A stretch of 51,070 nt of DNA from Amycolatopsis taiwanensis DSM 45107. Its GTDB lineage: Bacteria > Actinomycetota > Actinomycetes > Mycobacteriales > Pseudonocardiaceae. Made by a program: the position numbers and the translations under genes. Location: the NCBI RefSeq assembly GCF_000519205.1, contig NZ_JAFB01000022.1, positions 159,372-210,441 on the forward strand, given 5' to 3'. Numbering within the stretch: the stretch's first letter is position 1; each line of letters starts with the position of its first letter. The notes beneath the pieces were generated by a model, which saw only the letters and a list, made by a program, of their open reading frames with translations, did no database searches and had not been told where the DNA came from. Shown here piece by piece: positions 26,537 through 34,663 of the stretch.

Positions 26537-27564
26537 CGGGCCACCCCGGCGACGGCGACCGGCCGGCCCTGGTCGATCGAGGCGTGGGCGGCCTCCAGCA
26601 CGGCCGTGACGTGCCGCGAACTCTCGACCGTGATCAGCGGTTCGGTGCCGGTGTTGGCACAGTGCACGAAATGCGCGATGGCGTCGGTGTAGGCGCCGGC
26701 CCGCACGCCGTGCACCACGCGCTGCAACATGTTGCGGGGAAAGGAAACCTCGCGGTCGGTGGCCAGCACGATGTTCTCCTGTTGGCGGTCCAGCTGGATC
26801 GCGCCGTCGTCGCAGATCAGCGTCACATAGCTGTCGACCATCGTCGGGAAGGTGTTCGGGTAGATCCACGCGGACTCGAACGTCGCCACCGCGCCCCGGC
26901 GGAACCGGGCCTGGATCTGGATGGCGTCCGGGGTGTCGATCCCCAGCGAGGACAGCTTCCCGTAGCGGGCGGTGGCGAACACCTGCTCGATCTCGTCGTC
27001 GAACAGCCAGGTGACCAGGTCGATGTCGTGACTGGAGAGAAACCAGGCGCACGTGGTCTGCTGAGCCCAGCTGAGCATTTCGGTCGGGACGTAGATGGTG
27101 TCGTCCTTGCGCGCGTAGCCGACGGCCGGGGCGCCGAGCCCGGCGATCAGGTCCTTGGCCTGTGCGTAGGCGGGGATCCACCGGTGGTTGAAGATGCACA
27201 TCGCCACGACGCCGGCCTCACGCACGGCCTGGACACAGCGGTCGGCGTCGGCGACCGAGGTGGTGAACGGCTTTTCCACCAGCACGTGCAGCCCGGCGGC
27301 CGCGGCCTTCACCACGACGTCGGCGTGCAGGTGGTCGGGCGTCGTCACGACGACGGCATCCACGGCGCCGGAGGTGATGAGCTGGTCGTAATCGTCGAAG
27401 ACCACCGGCTGCCCGCTCAGCCCGCCGGCCAGTTTCTCGGCGTCGGCCCGGGTGCGGCTGGTGATCGCGGCGACCTCGGCCCCGGCGAGCGAGTCGAGCA
27501 CCTGGGCGTTGCCGGTGCCCATGATGCCCGCGCCGACCACGCCGACCCGTAGTGCTCCCGTCAT
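26533..27564 (-). CDS. Gfo/Idh/MocA-family oxidoreductase
   Basis: 343 aa from ATG 27564, which overlaps the binding-protein stop (ATGA); an in-frame ATG at 27585 is less likely. An NAD(P)-binding Rossmann fold lies at residues 7-16 (VGVVGAGIMG), with VVTTPDHLHADV and the conserved EKPF motif (VLVEKPFTT). The C-terminal half is the sugar-binding alpha/beta domain (WFLSSHDIDLVTWLF). The family oxidises or reduces sugars, inositols and uronates. It probably processes the monosaccharide from the heparinase-like step (inference). Confidence 0.9.
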   Translation of the reverse strand: MTGALRVGVVGAGIMGTGNAQVLDSLAGAEVAAITSRTRADAEKLAGGLSGQPVVFDDYDQLITSGAVDAVVVTTPDHLHADVVVKAAAAGLHVLVEKPFTTSVADADRCVQAVREAGVVAMCIFNHRWIPAYAQAKDLIAGLGAPAVGYARKDDTIYVPTEMLSWAQQTTCAWFLSSHDIDLVTWLFDDEIEQVFATARYGKLSSLGIDTPDAIQIQARFRRGAVATFESAWIYPNTFPTMVDSYVTLICDDGAIQLDRQQENIVLATDREVSFPRNMLQRVVHGVRAGAYTDAIAHFVHCANTGTEPLITVESSRHVTAVLEAAHASIDQGRPVAVAGVAR

Positions 27565-28871
27565 TTCGCCAGCTCCTGATTCCACTGTTGCTCGGCGTTG
27601 CCGAGCGCGGTCTTTGCGTCCACGGCGCCTTGTAGGAAGGCGCGGATCTGCTCGTCGAACAGGTCACGAAGTTGCTGGTCCTTGGGGGTGCCGAGGGCGC
27701 CGTCCGCCAGGTCGGGCAGGGTGTCGACGATGATCTTCCGCGCGACGGCGCTCGCGTCGGTGCCCTTAACGGCGAAGTACGGATCCTCAAGCGTCGCCTT
27801 GGTGGACGGGAAGATCGCCACGACCTTGCAGAACGCCAGTTGGTTTTCGTTGTTGGTGACGAACTTGAGCCAGTCGGCGGCGGTCGCCTTGTTGTCCGAG
27901 CCGTTGGGGATCGCGAAGGTCTGCTGCGCGGCCAGTAGCAGCTTCCCGTTCGGCGTGCGGGCGCTCGGCGTCACGACCAGGTCGCCGTAGACCTCCGGCG
28001 CGTTCTTCTGCGTGTTGACCAGCTGTGTCGCCGGCACGTTCGCGACGAACCCGATCCGGCGGTTTTCGATGTTCTCCGGCAGGTTGCGGATGTCCTTGGA
28101 GACCACACCCGGCGCGATCGCCCCGGAGTCGTAGGCCGCCTTCCACCTGTTGAGGATGTCGATCGTCTTCGGGGTGTTGAACGCGGCCGCCGTGCGCTGC
28201 GGGTTCAGCATGTCCACGCCGTAGTAAGGGAGAACCTGCGACCACTCGTACAGGTTCATCCCGGCCACCCCGGACTTCTGCTTGACCTCGGTGGCCAGTT
28301 GCAGGAAATCGTCGATGGTCTTCGGCGGGTTCTGCGCATCGAAGCTGGTCCCGGCCAGCGCAGACTTTCGGTAGATGGCAACGGGTGAGCCGCCGTTGTA
28401 CCAGGGAAGCGCGGTCAGTGCCCCGTCCCGCTCCAGCGGTTTGACCAGTGAGGGCTGGTAGGCGGCCAGTTCCTCGGCCGTGAAGTACTTGTGGAGGTCG
28501 GCCACCGAGTTCTGGAACCGGCCCAGGTCCTTCGAGTTGATGTTGACCAGGTCCGGCGGATTGCCGGAGGACAGTGCCGCCAGCAGCTTCGTGGCGAGGT
28601 CGTTGCCTGGAACGTCGACCCAGTTGATCTTGGTGCCCGGGTGGCCGGCCTGGTAGCGGTCGATCAGGCCCTGGACGTATTCGCCGTAGTTCGCCTTCAG
28701 GTTGATCGTCCACCATTCGACCTCGCCGCCGAGTTTGGTGGAGTCCGGCTGGTCTGAACCGCCGCCGGCGTTGGTTCCGCTGATGCAGCCGGACAGGGTC
28801 AGCAGCAGGGCCAGCGACGCGACCAGGGCGCGCCACCATCGGGCCGGACGAAGGGTCGGATCGGATCGCAT
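27561..28871 (-). CDS. ABC transporter extracellular sugar-binding lipoprotein
   Basis: 436 aa from ATG 28871 with GGGAG 7 bases upstream; the longer open frame to 29015 lies in the promoter region. A lipoprotein signal peptide ends in LSGC (C29). The mature protein has the cluster-B sugar-binding pattern (GEVEWWTINLKANYGEYVQG, then NPPDLVNINSKDLGRF and LTALPWYNGGSPVAIYRK). It is the first gene of the minus-strand glycan operon. Its two permeases are encoded divergently 280 bases away, and no ATPase gene is present, so a shared MsiK-type ATPase is expected (inference). Confidence 0.9.
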   Translation of the reverse strand: MRSDPTLRPARWWRALVASLALLLTLSGCISGTNAGGGSDQPDSTKLGGEVEWWTINLKANYGEYVQGLIDRYQAGHPGTKINWVDVPGNDLATKLLAALSSGNPPDLVNINSKDLGRFQNSVADLHKYFTAEELAAYQPSLVKPLERDGALTALPWYNGGSPVAIYRKSALAGTSFDAQNPPKTIDDFLQLATEVKQKSGVAGMNLYEWSQVLPYYGVDMLNPQRTAAAFNTPKTIDILNRWKAAYDSGAIAPGVVSKDIRNLPENIENRRIGFVANVPATQLVNTQKNAPEVYGDLVVTPSARTPNGKLLLAAQQTFAIPNGSDNKATAADWLKFVTNNENQLAFCKVVAIFPSTKATLEDPYFAVKGTDASAVARKIIVDTLPDLADGALGTPKDQQLRDLFDEQIRAFLQGAVDAKTALGNAEQQWNQELAK

Positions 28872-29151
28872 GGCGACTCCCGACAGGTGGTTGAAGGCCG
28901 ATGACGTGGTGAGGCAACGGTCGACAGTTTCGGACATGGGTTGCCGACTAGTCAATAGCCCATCGGGGGGCGCGGTCGATGTGTTGGTCTGATTTTGAAA
29001 ATACTTGGTAGACAACGTTATTTGACGTGTTGAGAGTCAGGGCTAGACCAGGGTGGGGGACCGGACCTATAGTCGTCGCACCCGTTTGGGACATCGATGA
29101 ATCATGTTCCAGACGCCTTAACTTCGACTGTTGTCCGAGGTGGGAGGTGAA
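28872..29151. promoter_or_regulatory. Divergent promoter region of the glycan transport locus
   Basis: 280 bases between the binding-protein gene and the permease genes; less GC-rich than its surroundings (AATACTTGGTAGACAACG near 29000). TTGACG near 29020 and TATAGT near 29067 are possible promoter elements, but spacing is poor. No clear LacI-type palindrome was found. GGGAGG lies 5 bases before ATG 29152. Confidence 0.4.
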
Positions 29152-30135
29152 ATGCCCATCGGGTCCGGAAGCGACATGTCCCCGCCGGCCGCCGTGGCCG
29201 ATCGGCCGGTGCCGCCGCGTGGGTCCCGGCCCTCGCTCGTCCCCGCGCGGCGCTCGCGGTGGCGGGCACGCCCGAACCGGCCGCCGTTGTGGTCGCCGTG
29301 GCTGTTCATGCTGCCGGGCCTGGTGTTGTTCGCCGTGTTCTACGTCTGGCCTGCCACCCAGGCGTTGCAGCTCGCGTTCTTCGACTACGACGGGATCTCG
29401 CCGCCGGTGCCGGTCGGAATGGCCAACTTCACGCGCCTGCTCGGCGACTCCCGGTTCCACGAGGCGCTCGCCAACTCGTTCCTGTTCCTGGCCGGCATGA
29501 TCCCGCTCGCGGTGTTCGCACCGATGTTTCTCGCGGTACTGGTCAACCAGAAGCTCCGCGGCATCCAGGCGTTTCGCGTCGCGATCGTGATGCCGGTCGT
29601 GGTCTCGATGGTCGCGGTCGCCGTCACCTGGAAGTACGTGCTGGACTCCCAGGGCGTGCTGAGCTGGCTGGTCACCACCCTCGGGATCTCGGAGGAACCC
29701 AAGGCGTGGTTGCTGGACTCGACCTGGGCCCTGCCCAGCCTGATCGTGATCGAGGGCTGGAAGAGCATGGGGCTCTACATGATGATCTACCTGGCCGGCC
29801 TGCAGGCCATCCCGGCCGAGCTCTACGAGGCCGCCCAGCTCGACGGCGCCGGGGTCTGGCAGCGGCTGAGAAGGATCACCATGCCGCTGCTCGTCCCGCA
29901 CATGGCGGTGACGTCGACGATGGCGATGCTGGACGCGATGCAGGTCTTCACTTCGGTGTACGTGATGACCAGGGGCGGCCCGCAGGACAGCACGATGACC
30001 CTGGGCTATTACGTGTGGTCCAAGGCCTTCGAGGACTACGACTTCGGCTACGCCAGCGCGGTGGCGCTGGTGCTCTGGGCGATCATGATCATTCTGGCGC
30101 TGCTCAACTACCGGATCACGAGGGAGCGTCAATGA
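29152..30135 (+). CDS. ABC sugar transporter permease, MalF type
   Basis: 327 aa from ATG 29152 (GGGAGG RBS), preferred over 29131. Six membrane helices follow a 45-residue cytoplasmic N-terminus rich in Arg and Pro. The permease signature EAAQLDGAGVWQRLRRITMP (EAA loop) contacts the ATPase. It pairs with the second permease through an ATGA overlap. Substrate specificity comes from the binding lipoprotein encoded divergently. Confidence 0.92.
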   Translation: MPIGSGSDMSPPAAVADRPVPPRGSRPSLVPARRSRWRARPNRPPLWSPWLFMLPGLVLFAVFYVWPATQALQLAFFDYDGISPPVPVGMANFTRLLGDSRFHEALANSFLFLAGMIPLAVFAPMFLAVLVNQKLRGIQAFRVAIVMPVVVSMVAVAVTWKYVLDSQGVLSWLVTTLGISEEPKAWLLDSTWALPSLIVIEGWKSMGLYMMIYLAGLQAIPAELYEAAQLDGAGVWQRLRRITMPLLVPHMAVTSTMAMLDAMQVFTSVYVMTRGGPQDSTMTLGYYVWSKAFEDYDFGYASAVALVLWAIMIILALLNYRITRERQ

Positions 30136-30971
30136 CGGCCCGCACCCGTCGCGTCCGCCTGCCGGCGCTGGCGGCCAACTACGCCGTGCTCATCATCCTG
30201 GCGATCGTCTTCGTCGCCCCGTTCGTGGTGCTTCTTTCGGCCGCGCTGAAGCCCGCCACGCAGGACGTGTTCTCGTTCCCGCCGGACCTGATTCCCCGGC
30301 CGCCGGTCCCGGACTGGTTCATCCATGCCTGGACGGTCATCGACTTTCCCCGCTACCTACTGAACTCGGTGCTCTACGTCGGCGTCATGGTGCCGGCCTA
30401 TCTGGTCGTGGCGGCACTGACGGCCTACCCGCTGGCACGGATGCGGTTCCGGTTCCGCGGCCTGGTCTTCATGCTCTTCCTTTCCACCATGTTCCTGCCG
30501 GGCGAGCTGATGCTGATCCCGCGCTTCCTGGTGGTCTCGCAGCTCGGCCTGGCCGACAGCTATGGCGGCGTCATCCTGCCCGGCCTGCTCTCGGCCACGG
30601 GTATCTTCCTGCTGCGCCAGACCTTCGCCGCGGTGCCGCAGGCACTGGAGGATGCGGCCAGGATGGACGGTTGCCGGGAGTGGGGCATCTTCTGGCACGT
30701 GATGGTCCCGGCGGCCCGGCCCGCGTTCGCCGTGCTGGCCATCTTCGGGTTCATCTCGGTCTGGAACAGCTTCATCTGGCCGCTCGTGGTGCTCAAGGAC
30801 ACCGACAAGTACCCCATCGCACTGGCACTGTCCTATCTCACCGGTGTGACCGGCACCGACGTGCGCTCCCTCGCGGCCGGCACGGTCATCTCGTTGATCC
30901 CCGTCATCGTCTTCTTCGTTCTGATGCAGCGCCACATCCTCGAAGGGATGAAGGGCGCAGTAAAGGGTTGA
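30132..30971 (+). CDS. ABC sugar transporter permease, MalG type
   Basis: 279 aa from ATG 30132 in an ATGA overlap with the first permease; the far longer open frame upstream is a shadow. It has six membrane helices and the EAA loop EDAARMDGCREWGIFWHVMV. The C-terminal LMQRHILEGMKGAVKG is typical of carbohydrate CUT1-type permeases. It forms the membrane pore with the preceding gene product. A Tat-exported protein follows 23 bases later. Confidence 0.92.
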   Translation: MTARTRRVRLPALAANYAVLIILAIVFVAPFVVLLSAALKPATQDVFSFPPDLIPRPPVPDWFIHAWTVIDFPRYLLNSVLYVGVMVPAYLVVAALTAYPLARMRFRFRGLVFMLFLSTMFLPGELMLIPRFLVVSQLGLADSYGGVILPGLLSATGIFLLRQTFAAVPQALEDAARMDGCREWGIFWHVMVPAARPAFAVLAIFGFISVWNSFIWPLVVLKDTDKYPIALALSYLTGVTGTDVRSLAAGTVISLIPVIVFFVLMQRHILEGMKGAVKG

Positions 30972-30994
30972 CCACCGCACGGAGGGAACACCTT

Positions 30995-32533
30995 ATGACC
31001 GACCTCAACCCGAAGTTGGGACGCCGGCAGCTCTTCCGGGCCGGCGCCGTACTCGGCCTCGGCGTCACCGCCGGCCTGGCGACCGCGCCCCTGGCCCGCG
31101 CCGAGGGCCGTGACTATGCCCTGCGCGCGACCTACGACTGGGCCGAGGCGTATTTCACCGAGCACGGCGAAGCGCAGCCCGATGTGCCCAACGAGATCGG
31201 CGGCGCGTTGGCCTGGGGACAGTCCTACATCCTGCGCTCGTATCTCGCGATGTACCAGGCGTTCGGCGACACCCGGTACCTGGACCTGTTGTGCCGCAAC
31301 ACCGACGCCATCCTGGGCAACCGGGACAGCGTGCGCGGGGTCACGGACTGGCGCGGCGAGTCGCGGCCGGCATGGCGGGGCTGGCAGCCGTACACGGCCG
31401 GCCAGGTGGACGTCCCGGGCGCGAACGGAACTCCGGTGCTGCGGCTACGCACCTCCCAGACCTACGCGAACACCGTGGTCGCCGAGGTGGTGCCCGAGTC
31501 CGCCGATCGGTTCACCGTGATCGTTACGGACACCCGCGTGAATGTCTCCAACACGTTCACGAAGCTGACGATGGACGCGACCAGCCCGGACTACGTCGTC
31601 AAGCGGATCCTCGACGCCAACCCGACATCCACCCGGGCCACGGCCGTGGACCTCCGGCCGGACAACGCCCCGGCGGTGCCGCGGGCCGGTACCTACACCA
31701 TGGCGTCGGCGTACGTGGTCTTCTCTGTCCACACCGGAATGGTCACCGCTCCGATCGCCGAGTTCTGCCGGCTGGTCCGTGAGAACCCGATACTGAATGC
31801 GCGGTATGGCGCCAAGGCGGCCCGATACCTGCAGGCGGCCCGTGCCGCGGTCGACTGTCACGACGGCGAATGGCGCCAGAACGACCAGGGCGAGGGCTTC
31901 TACATCTGGCCGAAGGGGACACCGCTGGCCTTCGACGGCTGCGAGATGCCGCACAACCAGTTCCTGGCGCTGGCCACCACGCAGCTCCATCTCGCCGCGC
32001 TTACCGGCCACCCGGCGTACCGCGACCGAGCGGTTCGCATGCTGACCACCTTCCGCAACGATCTCATGGTCCAGGGCAACAGCTACGTGTGGCACTACTG
32101 GTGGACCAAGGGGCGTGTGTACAACGGCTACCGGCAGGTCGACGACGTCTCCGAGTGGACACCCGCCTACCCGTCCGGCGCTCGCCAGATGGAGGACGGT
32201 TCGCACGGCGCCGTCGACGTCGAGGCGATGCTCGTGGCGCAGCGGGCGGGCTTGGTGTTCGGCGACGCGGACATCCGGCGAATGGCCGCCACCTACACCG
32301 ACAACCTGATGCACCACGACGCCGACGGCACCCCGCACGTCTGGAGCTACGTCAACGGGAGCGGTGTCCTCGGATCCCAGGACCAGCAGGCGCCGCGCTG
32401 GGTCAACCTGGCGCCCTGGGACGGACGGATCTTCACGCACGCGAGGGACATCTTCAACCGCCAACAGCCGGAGCCCATCTTCGGCTCCGCACTGCTGGGC
32501 ACCGCGTTCCTCGCCGCGTACAACCGGAAGTGA
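30995..32533 (+). CDS. Tat-exported alpha-toroid-like protein of the glycan locus
   Basis: 512 aa from ATG 30995 with GGAGGG upstream. The twin-arginine signal peptide is RRQLFRAGAVLGLGVTAGLA, with a likely cut after ARA at 34-36. The mature part is rich in aromatic residues and in helix pairs (GGALAWGQSYILRSYLAMYQ; later MPHNQFLALATTQLHLAALT), as in six-hairpin glycosidases and uronate epimerases or lyases. I cannot name the family. Its place in the permease operon suggests extracellular processing of the polysaccharide before import (inference). Confidence 0.75.
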   Translation: MTDLNPKLGRRQLFRAGAVLGLGVTAGLATAPLARAEGRDYALRATYDWAEAYFTEHGEAQPDVPNEIGGALAWGQSYILRSYLAMYQAFGDTRYLDLLCRNTDAILGNRDSVRGVTDWRGESRPAWRGWQPYTAGQVDVPGANGTPVLRLRTSQTYANTVVAEVVPESADRFTVIVTDTRVNVSNTFTKLTMDATSPDYVVKRILDANPTSTRATAVDLRPDNAPAVPRAGTYTMASAYVVFSVHTGMVTAPIAEFCRLVRENPILNARYGAKAARYLQAARAAVDCHDGEWRQNDQGEGFYIWPKGTPLAFDGCEMPHNQFLALATTQLHLAALTGHPAYRDRAVRMLTTFRNDLMVQGNSYVWHYWWTKGRVYNGYRQVDDVSEWTPAYPSGARQMEDGSHGAVDVEAMLVAQRAGLVFGDADIRRMAATYTDNLMHHDADGTPHVWSYVNGSGVLGSQDQQAPRWVNLAPWDGRIFTHARDIFNRQQPEPIFGSALLGTAFLAAYNRK

Positions 32534-32534
32534 G

Positions 32535-32648
32535 GTGCCGATCGCCACGGTCGCGCCCGGCGTGCTGGTGGCCGGGCCCGAGCCCAGCCTGGCCGACGAG
32601 GTCCACGCCCTGCACGCACGCCTGCACGGCATCAGCGAATACGCCTGA
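32535..32648 (+). other. Short coding-like fragment after the Tat gene
   Basis: A 37-residue frame (GTG 32535, start APGVLVAGPEPSLADEVHAL) begins 1 base after the Tat gene stop and keeps high GC3. It ends just before the decayed HNH region. It may be the 5' remnant of a lost operon gene or a spurious frame; no family is recognised. Confidence 0.3.
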
Positions 32649-32709
32649 TTTAGGCCGCGGCCACCTTCATCGCCGCGCCGCTCGGCCCGGCCGCGAGACG
32701 GCTGGGGTG

Positions 32710-33956
32710 TCAGTAAGGCGGCTCCTGGGCGCCTCCTTGTTGTTGATCGTCCTTTATGGACCCGTTGGATTTTTCGACCGCCGGTTTCAAGATCGGTTCC
32801 GGCCGGGTGGTGTGGGCGCGCCCGGCCGGGGGCGTCACGGTCAGCTCGCCTGTCGTCTCGTTGAGGTTGAAGGTCCACCCATCAACGTCCTTCAATCGAT
32901 GATGCCGACGACATAAGCAGGTGAGATTCTGTTTGGCGGTGTGGCCGTTTTTGCCGCGCCGGAAGTCGCGGTGGTGGTCCACATCGGAGCGTTGTGCGGG
33001 TCGGCGGCAGCCGGGTGCGCGGCAGGTGCGGTCGCGGACGCGGACGAATTCGTCGAGGGCGGCGGGTGGCCGGTAGCGGGTGCGTCCGACGTCGAGGACG
33101 GCGCCGGAGACGGGGTCGCAGGTGACTTTGCGCCACACGCTGCTGGGGTTTGCCATGATCTCCCGAGCGGTCTCTCCCGGGATGGGGCCGTGTCCTTCGA
33201 GCACGCAGCCGGTGTTGGTGATGCCCAGTGCCGCGTCGATGGGCACGTGCACATATATCTGCGCCAACGCCCCAGGCAGGCCTTCATGTTTACCCAGTGC
33301 CAGATCGGCGAGGACATCCACACGCAATTGGTCAAGCGTGCGGTCCTCTTCCTTGGTCTTCAACTTGCGGGCGATGCCATCCACTCGCGCGTAGATCGCG
33401 CCGGCGATCTCGGCGGGGAGGTAGGCCCACAGGGAGGCCATTCCTTCGTCGGCATGGATCAGTTCGAGCCGGCGGTCTTTCCGCCGTTTCTTCGCTCGCT
33501 CAGCGTATCCGTCGGGATCGATGGCGCACACGGCATCGCGCGCCATCCTCCGCACCTTCTCGGGGTCTTTGCCTGCCAAGCGTCTGGCGATCCGCTTATC
33601 GACCTCACGGGCCTGCTCGTCTGACAGGGTTGCGGTCACCTCACACACCTTGTTCGCCGTGCGCAGGTCGATCTCGCCGTTCTCCATAGCCGCCAACAAC
33701 TTCGGCAGTCGAGTGATCAGTGCTTCTACCGTAGAGACCAAACCGTCAGCGGCTTGCTTGCTGAGACAGAGCTCGAGCGCAACTTCGTCAGCCACCCACC
33801 TGGTATGGCCACGAATCTTGCTAATCGGGCAACTGTGTGGACCTGGATGGCTTGGGCACGGCAGATCGCTTCTCGTGCCACGCCCATGGTCTCAACCACC
33901 GCTTCGTCGGCCATGCGGGCGATATCGTCGCCGCGCAGCGAAAACAACTCATGCAT
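32710..33956 (-). pseudogene. DUF222/HNH endonuclease (13E12 type), frameshifted
   Basis: The 5' part (from ATG 33956: MHELFSLRGDDIARMADEAV, VETMGVAREAICRAQAIQVH) and the 3' part (from 33795: ADEVALELCLSKQAADGLVS, to the stop at 32710) are parts of one protein. They are joined in different frames near 33790-33805, where family members read GGWVADEV and here one base is missing (GGWLTKL). The C-terminal HNH domain is intact: CRAPGCRRPAQRSDVDHH, then NLTCLCRRHHRLKD. Intact proteins of this family are about 400 aa and belong to repeated 13E12-type elements. The product would be truncated unless frameshifting occurs. Codon use is less GC-rich than in the neighbours, a sign of foreign origin. Confidence 0.82.
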
Positions 33957-34085
33957 AGGGGATCCTTCGCTCGTGAACGGAATACATCTATTCTATCGAT
34001 CAGACGAGCGACAGTCCATCGAACATAACATAAAGACCCGACGCAGAGCAGCTCGGAAGACCCGCGGGTGCCACAAAATCCGGCC

Positions 34086-34182
34086 TGATCTGCGGGGTGT
34101 CGGTCTCCACGATGCGCCTGAGCCGGTCGGAGTCGATCAGGTCGAAGACCTGGTGGTCCGGGCTGGCAAGCGGGTTCTTGCC
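34086..34182 (-). pseudogene. Partial duplicate of the asnB 3' end
   Basis: About 97 bases match asnB positions 34750-34846 with roughly ten mismatches. They encode HQVFDLIDSDRLRRIVETDT compared with HQVFDLVDSDRLRRIVETDT in asnB. The surrounding frames are broken. The rest of this 707-base gap (33957-34663) holds only the fragments and the hairpin listed next. Confidence 0.8.
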
Positions 34183-34264
34183 ATGAACCGAAGTCGCCGT
34201 CGGCGTACGGCATCGACCTGCGCTTAATCTGACACCAGCACGCAACGAGCCGTGCGGGGACCAG

Positions 34265-34390
34265 TTAGGGATCCGTCAACCGGCGAACGTATGCGGAGAC
34301 GTTGTCCTGTGATATCCCGACTGCCTCGGCGATCTCACGTACCGACCCGCCAGAGGGGTGGACGGTCAGTGAAGTCACATCGCAGGAGAT
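34265..34390 (-). pseudogene. 3' fragment of an HTH-protein gene
   Basis: A minus-strand frame ending at TAA 34267-34265 encodes GGSVREIAEAVGISQDNVSA followed by YVRRLTDP, a clear helix-turn-helix. No RBS or matching 5' part is found upstream, so it is taken as a decayed remnant. Confidence 0.45.
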
Positions 34391-34456
34391 TCGCGAATTC
34401 TGGACACTGGAACGAAACAACCGTACCGTGCAGACCGCTGCGCACCGCATGTATGA

Positions 34457-34600
34457 CCCCGTGCGGAAACCAACACCTCCACGCGACTTGGCTACGCCCG
34501 CGGTGTCATCTCCTTCCGCTTCGCCGATCAGCCCCACGTCTTGTCCGCCTACTTCGAAGGCGCCACCAAGGTCGGCTTCGACTTCGCCGGCGAACAGTAA
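34457..34600 (+). pseudogene. Orphan 3' gene fragment
   Basis: A plus-strand frame between stops (34454-34600) encodes YARGVISFRFADQPHVLSAY then FEGATKVGFDFAGEQ, a plausible protein C-terminus with strong GC3 bias but no start or RBS. The family is not recognised. Confidence 0.35.
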
Positions 34601-34619
34601 CGGGAACCCGCTTTTACAG

Positions 34620-34650
34620 TGGTGTGCCACAGGCGTCCTGCGGCACACCA
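34620..34650 (-). terminator. Hairpin downstream of asnB
   Basis: A 9-bp perfect stem TGGTGTGCC/GGCACACCA continues, after one A-C mismatch, into CAGG/CCTG with a 3-base loop. It lies 14 bases past the asnB stop codon. No T run follows on the minus strand, so termination is likely but not certain. Confidence 0.55.
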
Positions 34651-34663
34651 CCAGCACGTTCTG

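Noticed and set aside
24074..26692. 872-aa plus-strand open frame over the heparinase-like gene
   Set aside because: Antisense to a well-supported gene and lacking any domain; open only because of GC bias.
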